DNA from: Misgurnus anguillicaudatus
Lineage: Eukaryota > Chordata > Actinopteri > Cypriniformes > Cobitidae
NCBI RefSeq assembly: GCF_027580225.2
Contig: NC_073340.2
Location: 37,329,501 to 37,393,500, forward strand
Length of the DNA: 64,000 bases
Direction of reading: 5' to 3'
Positions within the stretch are counted from its first letter, which is position 1, and every line of letters starts with the position of its first letter. The notes beneath the pieces are model-generated. The model was not told where the DNA came from. It saw only the letters and a list, made by a program, of their open reading frames with translations, and searched no databases. Made by a program: the position numbers and the translations under genes. Positions 36,017 through 47,600 of the stretch are shown here, piece after piece.

Positions 36017-36657
36017 GGGTCATTCTACAAAAAAGGTGGAAATGATTGTCCCTTGCTTTTGCAGACCCCTTAAAGGAATAGTCTACTCATTTTCAATATT
36101 AAAATATGTTATTATCTTAACTAAGAACTGTTGAATCATCCCTCTATCATCTGTGTGCGTGCACGTAAGCGCTGGAGCGCGCTGCGACGCTTCGATAGCA
36201 TTTAGCTTAGCCCCATTCATTCAATGGTACCATTTAGAGATAAAGTTAGAAGTGACCAAACACATCAACGTTTTTCCTATTTAAGACGAGTAGTTATACG
36301 AGCAAGTTTGGTGGTACAAAATAAAACGTAGCGCTTTTCTAAGCGAATTTAAAAGAGGAACTATATTTTATGGCGTAATAGCACTTTTGGGAGTACTTCG
36401 ACTCGGCGCAGTAACACCCTCCCTCTCCCATTATGAGAGTGAGAAGGGGAGCGGACTTTTCAGGTGAGTCCAAGTACTCCCACAAATCTATGAATCCACA
36501 AAACAGCGAGCTTAATCTATTTTTATCTTTTTAATACATTTTAATTTGCAGATTCACAAGTTAATTGATGCTATTAAAGAAGTTTTGGGTATGTTGAAAG
36601 AAGTTCAATTAATCAAATTTCCATCACCCGAATTCCACCTTTTCTGTAGAATGACCC
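36017..36657. mobile_element. Inverted-repeat element containing a second, partly palindromic element
   Basis: Outer ends GGGTCATTCTACAAAAAAGG and CCTTTTCTGTAGAATGACCC are inverted. The inner element starts at 36071 (TTAAAGGAATAGTCTACTC). It has a CG-rich part and an inverted pair GGGAGTACTTCGACTC (36389-36404) against GAGTCCAAGTACTCCC (36466-36481). Its far end appears lost. It lies where ppa1 exon 6 is missing. Confidence 0.65.
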
Positions 36658-38799
36658 TCCTATCACGGTTTATAAGTCCCGGACAACAGGTTTAAATGCA
36701 TGCAAAGTCAAAAAACACTGTGATTTTCTCAAAATATAAATTTTAAATTACCCCATTTCTGAGATCCCCAAACGATTCGTGTCTGCCTAAACCCCACCTT
36801 TCAGTAGCCTGCTCTGCTCTGATTGGTCAACTGACAGAGTCTCTGCACAGACCACAGATCAGTGGCACAGACCAACAATAGTGCAACATGTATTGACCTA
36901 GTTCTAACATGATTTACTGAAGACATTATCGACATCAATACACATCATTCATCATTAATCCAAGACATAAAAACGATGATAGAAACGAACATTTTACACT
37001 CATTTAAGCATTTATGTAAGCTAACCGGGTCATAGCTAAACCGTAAGTGCAGCATGCGTTAACCGCTTGCTAATGTGACTCTCTGACAGTATATTAAGAG
37101 TTTAAACAAAGACATCATTCATCATTAATCCAAGCAATAAAAAAGACGATAGAAACTAACAATTTGCACTAATTTAAGCATTTATGTAGCTATAATCATA
37201 CTTACAGGTTGTGGTTAGGAGACGCATGTTGTTCCAAATAAAGTGGGTAATGAACCATCTTTCATTGCCAAACGTCTAGTAAATCCTTCCGTTAAAAATA
37301 CACTTTCACAGCCAAATGTTTAGTATATCCTTTCTTGAAAAAGTAATTTAACCACAGATTCTTCATATATCTTCATACTTTGGTAGTGAACAACACAAAC
37401 TGAAAACATATGATATGATGTTTACACACTAACTAGCTGTGGGCAGGTCATAGTTTTCGTTTCTCCCGTGGGCAAGGCTGCAAAGTGTTGTAAAGTGTGA
37501 CATGAATAAAGTCAGGCAGAAGATTCAATCCATATGACGAATCATTTTAGCGATTCAGAGTCGACTTTTTTGAAAATAACATTGATTTTATTGACCTGTT
37601 CACCCGATTCACGCGTTAAATTTTACTGCTCTAGATGTTACAGAACTTGTTATGATAAATAATCCACCTAACACCCAGGCACGCGAATATGATTTTCTCT
37701 AATTTATAGATTTATATTAATTTAATCTGGGGTGGCCAGAGGGGTCAACCTTAAATCAGGGGTGGCACTGGCCCCCCTCTAGCTCGACCCCTGATTTTGA
37801 CTGCGCTTTGTCATTCTCACAGATATCCATGATGTCCGCAGACTCAAGCCCGGCTATCTGGAGCCCACACTTGATTGGTTCAGAATGTACAAAGTACCGG
37901 ACGGAAAGCCAGAAAACCAATTTGTCTTTGATGGTGAATTTCAAAACAAGGTTAATAGAGTAACTGTTAATTACTCTTACTGTTTCATTGAAAGATAGGG
38001 GCTGACATTTGATTAATGATATGGTCTTCTTTCCTTGATGATGTTCTTAATGGGTGGTTAAAGTCCATGTCAGATATATTAAATGTGTTATCAGTTTGAG
38101 ACACCACAGAAAAAATGTGATATTAACCACCCAGACAAATTTGAATGATGAAAAAATGCTAAATAAATAAATTAAGTTATCAAAATCTTGGAAAAACAGG
38201 CTCCACTGCTTTCAAATGCTGGGGGCGTGTCCTCTGTTGGGCACTGAAACCACACCCACTTGTGGGAAACTGCCCATCTCTCTCTAAATCAAAGGTCCCC
38301 AACAACCGGGTCTCTAGAACGTCATGGAAAAATGTGTATAATAGCTACAAAATAGCTTTCAGGAGTGTTTTGACCTTTAAGAGCAGTTTCCACTTTTGTA
38401 CCGGGTATCTCTCTCTCTCTCAGCACATCTGCACTCACATAGCATTACTGTACAAATGAATGACGATAGCGGCACCGTAATGAAAATAAACTCTTTGACT
38501 TAAGTAACCATAGTTTAACAGGTACACTTTAGGTTTGGGAGGAACCTAAACATTCAGTCCTGTGTCAATCATCATTAAAAGCATTTAAGTCTCCATGCCT
38601 CTTCCAGCATTCCTCTTCTTCCCAATCTTCTCCTTCACTGCTCATTTTTCCCCTCTGTGCGGTTCTTTTACTTAAACTCGGGGTTCGAGACCGGCCTCAG
38701 GTTCAAGCTGCCTTCGAGGAAAGCGAGCCAAGTTAGTTTACCAGTAATTATTAAGGCTTAATGGGCAGGAAAATTCGTGAAATAATGACAGTAAAAAAA

Positions 38800-39620
38800 T
38801 CTGCCAAAATATGGTTCTACACTGAAAAAAATGATTCTGACCCTAATGAAATTTAACATCATTAAATTTGTCGATTTAATCCATTACAATATCGGTTCTG
38901 GTTTTAATGAATAAAGTTAAGTGGTTTCTATGCATATCAAGTGTTTTAAATCAACCTATGTGAACATGACTCATTTAAGTTGGGACTACAATAATAATTT
39001 GTGTATTGAATATTGCTAAAACTGGGCGGTGTTTTCCAGTTCCCAGCATGCTTTGCATAATAAGAGTACATATCAAAGGGTTATTTTATGCATTTTTAAT
39101 TAGGATAAGAAAAGAGGGGAACTTATTTATGTTTATGTTGTTATATTAGTATTTGAAAGAGTTTCTGTTTTTTTGTTGGGTTTTTAAATGCTAACCATTG
39201 TGCAGACGAGTCGAGCATTTGCTTATGATGAGAAGGGTCTCATTGACACCTATCATTTATTTAGTGTTGTTTTCAAACTGTAAGTCTAAATGTCTTGATT
39301 TGAAAGCATTTACATTGAAAATGTTTATGCCAAAATCAGCTTTTCTTTTAATAAAGTGTTAGTTATTGTCAGCGTGCTGTTGCTGTAGTATAATAACTTT
39401 ATATTTATAAATTTAAGAAGAACTAACATGATTAGATAATAGTAGCATTGGTGAATTTAACTCATTTTTACTCAGATTCATTTAAAATGTAATTGTGCTA
39501 AGGTAACTAAAACAGTTTACAAACACTTCTCTGAAATGACTTTAAACACAATGCCGTGACATGGACATTTTCTGCAGAGAATGTAAACATGTATTTAATA
39601 TCTATATTATTGTTTGTGGT
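38800..39620. other. ppa1 intron; nothing recognised
   Basis: AT-rich DNA between degraded ppa1 exons. No additional exon could be supported. Confidence 0.4.
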
Positions 39621-41164
39621 TTCACTATAAAAACAGTTAGAGAAACTCACAGTTTCTGGAAAACTCTCATCTCCAAGAAAACTCCTGCTGCCTGGAGAAA
39701 TCAGCTGGTAAGAGTTATTCAGTAATCTTCTGTACAGTACTGTTGATGATAGTCATTCTGTCCGCTGTTACATCAAAAAGTTTTTTATGTAGCATTTCAC
39801 ATCCTGATAAAGTACAAGCTGCACTTAGACTGACCATTTGAGATTTTCAAATTAATTGAAAATGTTCTTTTATATGAGTGTCAAGAGGAAGCAAAATGAC
39901 AGATCAAGATGACAAACACTCAGACTGCGGCCGGTCTGTACACATTTATAAAGATTTCATCACATTCACATTCTCAGTGAGTGCCACCTGTCTAAACATC
40001 AGCAGACATCACTGTTGTGAACGCACTCGCAGATCTTTTAAGTAAATAAACTCAAACCTTCATGACAGTTGATCCGTAAAGCGTTTCCTTCTATTGTGGA
40101 CACAATGAGCCAGACTTCTGGGAATTTTCAGGAGCCTGTGGGATTCATATTTACAAAAAGAGATAGTGTTAAAATGATAAACAGGTGGTAGAACAAAAGT
40201 AAACAAAAGCAATTATATTTATTAGGGTTGCTCCGATCAATCGTCTGTAGATCGGATTTGTTGATCATCGCATTACATGACTCGATCGGTACTCACTAAA
40301 TTTGGAAAGAAAGTACATTAATTATCATGATAAAAATATATAAATGATTACTTTCTGAGATACATTCCTTCATAGAAAAGGCAATCCCATACTGCATTGC
40401 TGTGTGATCTGCATTTAAGATGGCAGCCGAAGAAGGCAGATAAATATATTTATTATTCATTCAATACAAAATAATTCACTGCCCTAACCACTAAACCCAG
40501 GACACAAGATACAAATATTACATTGTTAAACACTATACACTCTTAAAATGGCTGGGTTATTTTTGACCCATAATGGGTAAATATTGGACAGAACACGTGC
40601 TGGGTTATTAAAAATATAATTTATGTATTAGTTTAGTGTCTTCATTATTATAAAAGTGTTACGCAACATATCAACAAGTAAAATCAAATAAAATCAACAA
40701 GTAAAAGTTTTGAGCAGACTATATCCAAAAAGTAGCCCTGCAGATTGTTTTATCAATTGTGGTCGCCCTTGCTCACAAAAAGGTTGGAGTGTTCACATCA
40801 CACACTTTGTTGTTTCAAGGCAACTCACTTGGGTTTGGATCTGAAGCCTCACCGTCACGCTGCTTTACAGCTGTCTGATGAACAGAACAGATATTAGATA
40901 TGGACCGCATGCTTCTCTGGGTTTGTATCTGTGGGTTGATTTCAATCCCATAAGGCTTCAGCAATGTTCAAGGTCTATAGACATGAGGTCAATTTGCTCA
41001 GGCAATATTTCAAGGTTCTTCAAAGTTACAGTTTTCTGTCAAATTTATTCTGCAGCCTGAACACATGTGTCACAGAAAGCCTGTTCCTCTGTTCTAGTAC
41101 AGATGCCAAAGCCATCGTAGATTCAGTGAGTGTTTTTCCATCAGCCCACAGTCTGAAAAACACA

Positions 41165-41204
41165 CAGAGAGAGAGAGACAGACAGAGAGAGAGAGAGAGA
41201 GAGA
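41165..41204. repeat. (GA)n microsatellite
   Basis: GA repeats with two ACA interruptions, just after the penultimate ppa1 exon. Confidence 0.9.
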
Positions 41205-41650
41205 TCATTTTCAATAACACTACTGATACATCAGAGAATCTCACAACCCTTTTAAACATAATGTACTATTTGGATTTGCAAAGTTTATGATGATGACTGA
41301 GATTAAGGGTGAAAATTGAATTTGCTCATGAAACGCTACAAAAGCCCTTAAATCAAATTCTGTCACCTTCATGTCATCCTTAATCTGTAACTTTCTTCAT
41401 CTGTGGTACGTAAGAGACTCTCAGAAATGCAGAATGAAACTGTGATCTCCATATGCCCTTTAGTTTCACTGCAGAAAGAGAGAGAAACAAGCTATTAAAT
41501 GTAAACAATGACAATTATTTGTATGTAATTCTGATGATTTATTCAGGCACATCCATACGGCGATGCAGAGCCGATACCCAGCTCAGATGAGAAACATCTT
41601 CATCATCATAACAGCACCTGTAACAGCTGTCATATTCACTCCCTAATGAT

Positions 41651-42811
41651 AAACAGATGTTGGATTATAAAGTCATATTTTACATATACGCCTCGTTTGT
41701 AGTTTGTTTATAGTTTCATCTGCTTATTTACAAACTAACATTTAATTTAATTTAATCTGTTTTGTTCTTTTTCTCTTTCTAGTTGATACATGTTTCTATT
41801 ACAAACACTCATAGAAGATCAGCAGAAGAAACAGAAACATGTTGTTTTATTAGAGCACAAATGAGACCATCAATACCTGACAGCGACACACCTCTGTGAC
41901 ATCTCTCATATTAGTTGCTAATAAACACAAAAATACATAATAATGAATGAATGAAGTTTCTGTTTTGGTGTTTAGAATGACACATACAATATTGTAATAT
42001 TGTATAAAAAGAAGAAATAAAATATGTGCATGTTTGAAAATACACATAATTGGTTTGTTATTACTAATGTTGTTTACCTCAAGCATCTTTTTTTATCACC
42101 ACAAACATGTGAAGCTGTATGGTAAAAGAACATCTAATTATAACAGAATAGGTTCATTTAGTAACTTTTTTAGTATAAATGCATGGGGACTCTACAGGTG
42201 TTTTACAGGTAATTATTGTTAATGTCTAAATGTTATTTCCTGTGGATTTTTGCATCCATCACCATGGCAACCGCCTCTCAATCTACAGCAGGAGTAAATA
42301 AACAGTTTTAGGGTAAGAGCATCAATGCGAGACATACAGAAGTTACTGTCTGTGTGATGTCAGCAAAGGCCTTATAACTACAATAGCCTAGAACAAAAGT
42401 TTATTAAATATGAAAACAGATAAAAAACAAATATTCACTGCAGTTTATATAAAACACTTATCATGAAGCCTATCATGATGTGAGAATGCCAACATATATG
42501 TGCATTATTTGCTAAATTGGTTATTTTTTGAGTAAGTATGCATGCCGTTTGAAATCTTATTTCAAAGTGTATAAACAAAAAGTTAGACGCTAGATCAATA
42601 AAGTCTGCAGGTGTTTAACCACACACCCGTGTAATTGCTGATTTGCTCTTATATTTGCATAATTTTAATCAATACAAAAACATCAACAGAATAACTTTAT
42701 CGATGCAAACCCTGTTCATGCCTTTTGCAACACAAAATGAGATTCAGATGAAACGAGTAAGCAGTGACATCTGGTGGCCGGAACTTGTATGTACTTTATG
42801 ACTTCAGCTTA
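41651..42811. other. Intergenic DNA; nothing recognised
   Basis: AT-rich spacer between the ppa1 relic and the sar1a region. No exon or clear element was found. Confidence 0.45.
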
Positions 42812-43066
42812 TGGCGTTTCTCATTTTGAAGGCTGCAGCCTCCGGAGGTCGCACACGCAGACTGCATACGCCATCAAGCCTAGTTTATTTAAGTTTACTG
42901 AGCATTACATTCACAAGTCATAAGCATAGTACAACAATTTACGATTTACTAAGAATAATAGTCAACTTTATAATTGTTAATATTCTGAAATAAGACGGCC
43001 TTAATGACGTATGCAGCCTGCCAATGCGACCTCCGGAGGCTGCAGCCTTCCGATTGAGAAACGGCC
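42812..43066. mobile_element. Short transposon with GC-rich inverted ends
   Basis: The left GGCGTTTCTCATTTTGAAGG then CTGCAGCCTCCGGAGGTCGC pairs with the right GCGACCTCCGGAGGCTGCAG then CCTTCCGATTGAGAAACGGCC. The arms are about 42 bp with few mismatches; the centre is AT-rich and non-coding. Confidence 0.8.
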
Positions 43067-43379
43067 TTTATTACAGCCAGTGCAGCACACAAACTTTTAC
43101 AAATACTGAGATCAAACAGCTGGGCTCGTTAGGAGGTAAACACATAACAAAACTTACCACAATAAACTTGCACGTGTAAACCAACGAACATATTAATAAA
43201 CTTCGCCAAAAAAAAAGTTATTTCGTCACCCACATCAAGCCGTGTGAAATTTCTTCATTAAGAATCTTTCATTTTACTCACAACAAACCACTGAGTTTGC
43301 GTGTGCTGTGATGTCATAAGTCAAGCAGTCTGCGCAGCTCTGCAAAAAGTCTCGAGCCAATCAATGTCGCGTAAATGAT

Positions 43380-43640
43380 CAGGTGACTATGTGCGGAAGT
43401 GCTCTCAGGGAGAGATTCTGTGGGTTACTAGAGACGCTTCTCTATCCGCAGCGTTAATGACTTCAGCTTTATAAATCACTGACAGCTTCATCCGGACGGG
43501 CCGTTATACGCGTCGCGCGCTTCTGATAAAGGTGAGATTTAATCAAACTCTGATAAACAGTCTGATTGTTACACTGCGGTCGGATGATCTTCACTCAGGC
43601 CCGGATTAATTGTGCGCGCGCACGGGTTTAACCGAGCTGC
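43380..43640 (+). promoter_or_regulatory. CpG-rich promoter and noncoding first exon of sar1a
   Basis: CG-rich DNA (TACGCGTCGCGCGCTTC, GTGCGCGCGCACGG) surrounds a likely first exon ending at 43531 (GATAAAG|GTGAGA). The coding exon begins with an acceptor at 44748, 14 bases before the ATG, so a separate 5' UTR exon is needed. This patch is the best candidate. Confidence 0.6.
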
Positions 43641-43833
43641 CTAGAACAGTGAAACTTCTCAACAGCCACCTTGTCACTTTTAAGCTGGTCTTTACTAGTA
43701 AGTGCTTGTGTCCCTACTGGTTAATCTACTAATGTAAACACGTGATATGTAGAGTAGTGGGTTGAACATGTTATCAGTTTGCCATGAAAAGAATGAGATG
43801 CGCTGATAATGAAACAAATATATATGTGTGTGT

Positions 43834-43845
43834 GGGGGGGGGGGG
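43834..43845. repeat. Poly-G run
   Basis: Twelve G in a row after a (TG)n stretch in the first sar1a intron. Confidence 0.9.
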
Positions 43846-43968
43846 TATATGTGTGTTTTCTTATTGTTTAGTTCAATTAAACAGTGTTTATTTTAAGACA
43901 TAAATCTTGATTTACCTACCTGACCAGAACCAGAATTTCAATAACTGATAGTTGTTCTGACTGCTGCT

Positions 43969-44480
43969 CTTAAATGTGACATATCATGATAATTCCATGT
44001 TTAGTGCTATAATTGTGTCCCCAGTGCTTCTATCAACTTAGAAAATGGGACAAAGATCAACCCAGTAACCTAGTTTTGGTAAACCATTCTCTGCAAGCAT
44101 GTGGAAAAATAGCTCATTGAAATTAGTCTCCCCTTGTGATGTCAGAAGGGGATCTTATTATAATAATACCACCCATTAATCTGCACTATCCAACCATAGC
44201 ACTGACATTTAGTGCCGAGATAAAGAGAGAGAATAATTGACAGCACAATTGAGTTTCAATTTCAACAAACCACCATTATGGGGATCAGTGTTTGCATTTC
44301 ATCAGCTCATTTGAATTTTAAAGGACACACCCAAAAACAGTACATTTTTGCTGCTCACACCTACAAAGCAATTTAACATGTTATAATAAATTATCTCTAT
44401 GATATTTTCAGCTATATGTACCCTAGGGACGCCAAAGATTTATTTGACATCTTAAAAAGTCTTGTGACATGTCCTCTTTA
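43969..44480 (+). mobile_element. Abundant fish repeat in the first sar1a intron
   Basis: Recognisable segments: CCCCAGTGCTTCTATCAAC, AAACCATTCTCTGCAAGC, CCCCTTGTGATGTCAGAAG, AAAGGACACACCCAAAAAC. The ends are loosely inverted (AATGTGACATATCATG; CTTGTGACATGTCCTCTTT). Non-coding. Confidence 0.6.
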
Positions 44481-44762
44481 TTGTCCTGACATCTTCAACT
44501 GTTGTGTTACCATACCATAGAGTGATGGGATCAGGTGGTAAAGTGTTAGTACACAGATATATACATTTATATCTTAGTAATGCATAATTACAATATTGTA
44601 TCATCACATTTAGTACTTTATGTTATAGAAATTGCACATCATTAAATTGTAAAGACATGAGATTGATCAGTGATGACAGATTCTTCAGATCTGAGTAAAC
44701 TGTTGCTTACATCTCATCAACATTCATAATCTAAACATTATTTTATAGGAAACACATCTACA

Positions 44763-46363
44763 ATGTCATTTATATTTGACTGGATCTACAGAGGCTTTAG
44801 TGGAATCCTGCAGTTTTTAGGTGAGTTTAAATTAAACATGGTTTACACTACCAGTCAAAAGTTAACCGTACTGAACAATCCAGCTAAGACCAGCATAAGA
44901 AAGTGAGCTGGTCTTGCTGGTGTAGCAAGCTGTGTTTTAGTCAAATGTTAAGCTGATCCACCAGCTTTGCCAGACTGGGAGGACCAGCATAAACCAGCTA
45001 CCAGCTTATGCTGGTCTTAGCTGGATTTTTCAGTAGGCAAGACACATTTTTGCAATGATTTGAAGTGAACTCAAACTGTGACTACAATTAAGCTTTTGAT
45101 TGAGATAATTTTGATTTGTTGAATATTTTCTGTAAGTAGTTATTCTTTTGACCTCTATGTTATTCTGAAATAACACAAAATCTGAAGATGTGTTCAAATG
45201 TTAATCTATTAATGTATTTATTATATATTTGAACGTTTCCTAAAGTCAAGTAAATATGCTAAACTGACTGACAATACTGAAATATTGTGTTGCTGTAATT
45301 TTGTGTTTTATTGGCAGGTTTGTATAAGAAGTCCGGTAAGCTGGTGTTTCTTGGTTTAGACAACGCTGGAAAAACGACTCTACTGCACATGCTGAAAGAT
45401 GATCGATTAGGACAACATGTGCCTACTTTACATCCTAGTACGAGATTATTATTATTATAATAAATATTATTTTTTATTAGAGGTATTAGAACTGTACAAA
45501 TAATAATTTGAATGAAAGTTGAAGCTGTTTATTTTATTAGCATCAGAGGAGTTGACCATTGCTGGAATGACCTTCACTACATTTGATCTGGGTGGTCATG
45601 TACAAGGTCAGTAATCTCTATCAGTTATTATTAATGCATTGTAGTTTGTTTTTAGGTAAATAACGTTTAACACTAACATAAGTGTCACATCCTCAAACCT
45701 AATGCTCTTGTTTTATTTGTTGAATCTTGACACTGCTTTTAAATCCAGTTATTAGTGACCACAATCAATAAAAGTACTGTCTAAAGATGTTCCTGGTTAA
45801 TTTTGGGTAAACTTGAACTGATCTCTCTGGGCTCCAGCACGGAGGGTGTGGAAGAATTATCTACCTGCCGTCAACGGCATCGTCTTTCTCGTCGATTGTG
45901 CCGATCACGAGCGCCTCGCAGAATCAAAGGTGGAGCTTGACGTAAGTCTCCGATCTCTTGGTTCTAGACGTGCCTGTGGCGAGTGTTTTAAACTAAAGTG
46001 ACTGTCTGTGTGTTTGTAGGCTTTACTCTCAGATGAGACGATCTCAAGTGTGCCGGTCCTGGTGTTGGGAAACAAGATCGACCGACCAGAAGCTGTGAGT
46101 GAGACGAGTCTACGAGAGATTTTCTGTCTGGATGGACAAACCACAGGGAAGGTCAGAACCAGCCAATCACACGCCAAATCAATTACTAATATCTACTTCT
46201 AGACTACAGTGTCCCGGCATTGATGTTATAAATGCTGTGTTTTCAGGGTAACGTCTCTTTGAAGGAGTTGAACGTACGGCCGCTGGAGGTCTTCATGTGC
46301 AGCGTGCTGAAGAAACAGGGTTATGGAGAAGGTTTCAGATGGCTTTCACAGTACATTGACTGA
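44763..46363 (+). CDS. sar1a: SAR1 small GTPase (COPII coat assembly), SAR1A type
   Basis: Arf-family GTPase that starts COPII vesicle budding at ER exit sites when loaded by SEC12. Six coding exons: 44763-44820, 45318-45437, 45541-45606, 45838-45941, 46020-46151 and 46247-46363. All introns are GT-AG and the total is 198 residues, exactly the family length. The amphipathic N-terminus ([20 protein letters not shown]) is intact. Nucleotide-binding motifs: P-loop GLDNAGKT at 32-39, switch 1 with PTLHPT, DLGGH ending at His79, and NKID near 134-137. The C-terminus is [10 protein letters not shown]. Residues diagnostic in mammals are mixed: WLSQYID, ETIS and GKGNVSL look SAR1A-like, while FDW, GGHVQ and ADHERL look SAR1B-like. 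Position beside ppa1 and npffr1 favours SAR1A. No lesion is seen, so it should be functional. Confidence 0.96.
44880..45033. mobile_element. Fold-back repeat in the second sar1a intron
   Basis: CCAGCTAAGACCAGCATAAG and CTTATGCTGGTCTTAGCTGG are exact inverted repeats at the ends of a 150-bp element. It has several internal CCAGC/GCTGG motifs; this is a common fish repeat. Confidence 0.75.
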
Positions 46364-47144
46364 TTTTCTTTAGACATCTGCCCTGATTTCATTTCTGCTC
46401 TTGGTGATTATCAGCTCATATAAAGCAATTAATTGATTTTACCCATCAGTCAGTTCTTTTGTTAACTCTTTCTTGCATATTTGGATGGATATTCCACATT
46501 AATATACTGAAATGATCTCCTATAAAGTTAATTCAAGTCATTTTACTTTGACCAATGGTTAAAATATTCAGCATTTAAAAGTGCATGTTGGTTAAGAGAT
46601 GACATAATTTGACGGGTTATTTTTAAATGCTAAAAACATAATCCATAGTTGAATATCATTACTTCAGCATTATTAATCTTCATACTGTAGGAATAATGGA
46701 CGCTTTTCATTATATTATCTGACAAACTCATGAGTGTTTTTAAATCCAATCCTAACATGCTGAAATAGTCAGTGTGTGTTGTAATTTACTTGGTACAATA
46801 TCAGTTATCAGTTGTAGATAATGTTCATATGATCAGATGTTTAGTGATTGTCATCATCATAGAGATGTTTTTGTGCTGTAGATGTTTTTGATGATCAGAC
46901 GAGAGTCTGATGAGAGATCACCTACAGCACACACATGCGTTCATGTCATTGTAATATACAACAGATTTTTCCAGATGTGTAAATATTGTGTACAAATGAA
47001 GTATAAATGTGTTGTATTGTTTATAGCCTTGAATTAAATGTACAGGTATCTGCCATGTGAAAACATCTATAAAGATTTTGAGGAATGTGCACATGCCATG
47101 ATATTTATATCTCAATCTAGTCCAGTTTCAGACTTAAAACAAAC

Positions 47145-47150
47145 AATAAA
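47145..47150 (+). other. Possible sar1a polyadenylation signal
   Basis: AATAAA about 780 bases after the stop codon. DNA from 46364 to here is unique-looking and AT-rich, fitting a 3' UTR. Confidence 0.45.
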
Positions 47151-47265
47151 TGAATTCATCAGAAATAAATGGCAATCAGAATGAGATCAATGTTTAAATA
47201 ATAAATCCTGATGTTGGGAAAAGCATCATTTCTGTTTTGAGAATCGTTGGGATCAAGTAATCTAC

Positions 47266-47600
47266 CATATTTTCTTGACTATAAGTCAAACTTTTTTCAT
47301 AGTTTGGTGGGTCCTGGTACTTCTAGTCAGGTGCGACTTATACGTCAAAATTATTTCATATGAACCAAGACAAAGCAATACCGTCTACAGCCACGAGAGT
47401 TCGCTCTATGCTGCTTTTCTATTTATGTAAGTCAATGGATTCAGTGATGCGGAATGATTCATGTCATGTAAATATAGCCTATTCAGCTTAAATGCGACGT
47501 ATAGTCCTGTACGACTTATTTATGTTTTTTCGTCTTCAAAACGCATTTTTGACTGATGCGACTTATAATTCGGAGCGACTTATAGTCAGGAAAATACGAT
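47266..47600. mobile_element. Inverted-repeat element, family B (copy 2)
   Basis: The ends ACCATATTTTCTTGACTATAAG and CTTATAGTCAGGAAAATACG are inverted. Internal GCGACTTATA motifs recur. Same family as 7087-7635 but better preserved. Non-coding. Confidence 0.75.

Larger units (their letters stand above)
31678..41650 (+). pseudogene. ppa1: Unprocessed pseudogene of inorganic pyrophosphatase 1
   Basis: A functional PPA1 hydrolyses pyrophosphate in the cytosol. Here the exon order survives but the gene is broken. Exons that look intact are 31678-31738 (MSFSIEERAQENTQDYRVYF), 32251-32315 (KYISPFHDIPIYADETE), 34142-34195 (DIFHAVIEVPRWTNAKME) and 37823-37950 ([20 protein letters not shown]). Exon 35133-35231 has a 1-base loss and a loss of about 20 bases against the expected 120, leaving in-frame TGA and TAA before the frame returns as HKGYIWNYG. 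Exon 35520-35606 keeps CCGDNDPIDI but has TGA (35589-35591) where a Cys is expected, and its acceptor AG reads TG. The VCARGE..DEGETDW exon was not found. Exon about 39630-39707 (THSFWKTLISKKT) has lost its start and carries a frameshift. Exons 41056-41125 (DAKAIVDS) and from 41547 are degraded. Introns are retained, so this is not a processed copy. It sits where PPA1 lies in human, between npffr1 and sar1a. Confidence 0.88.
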
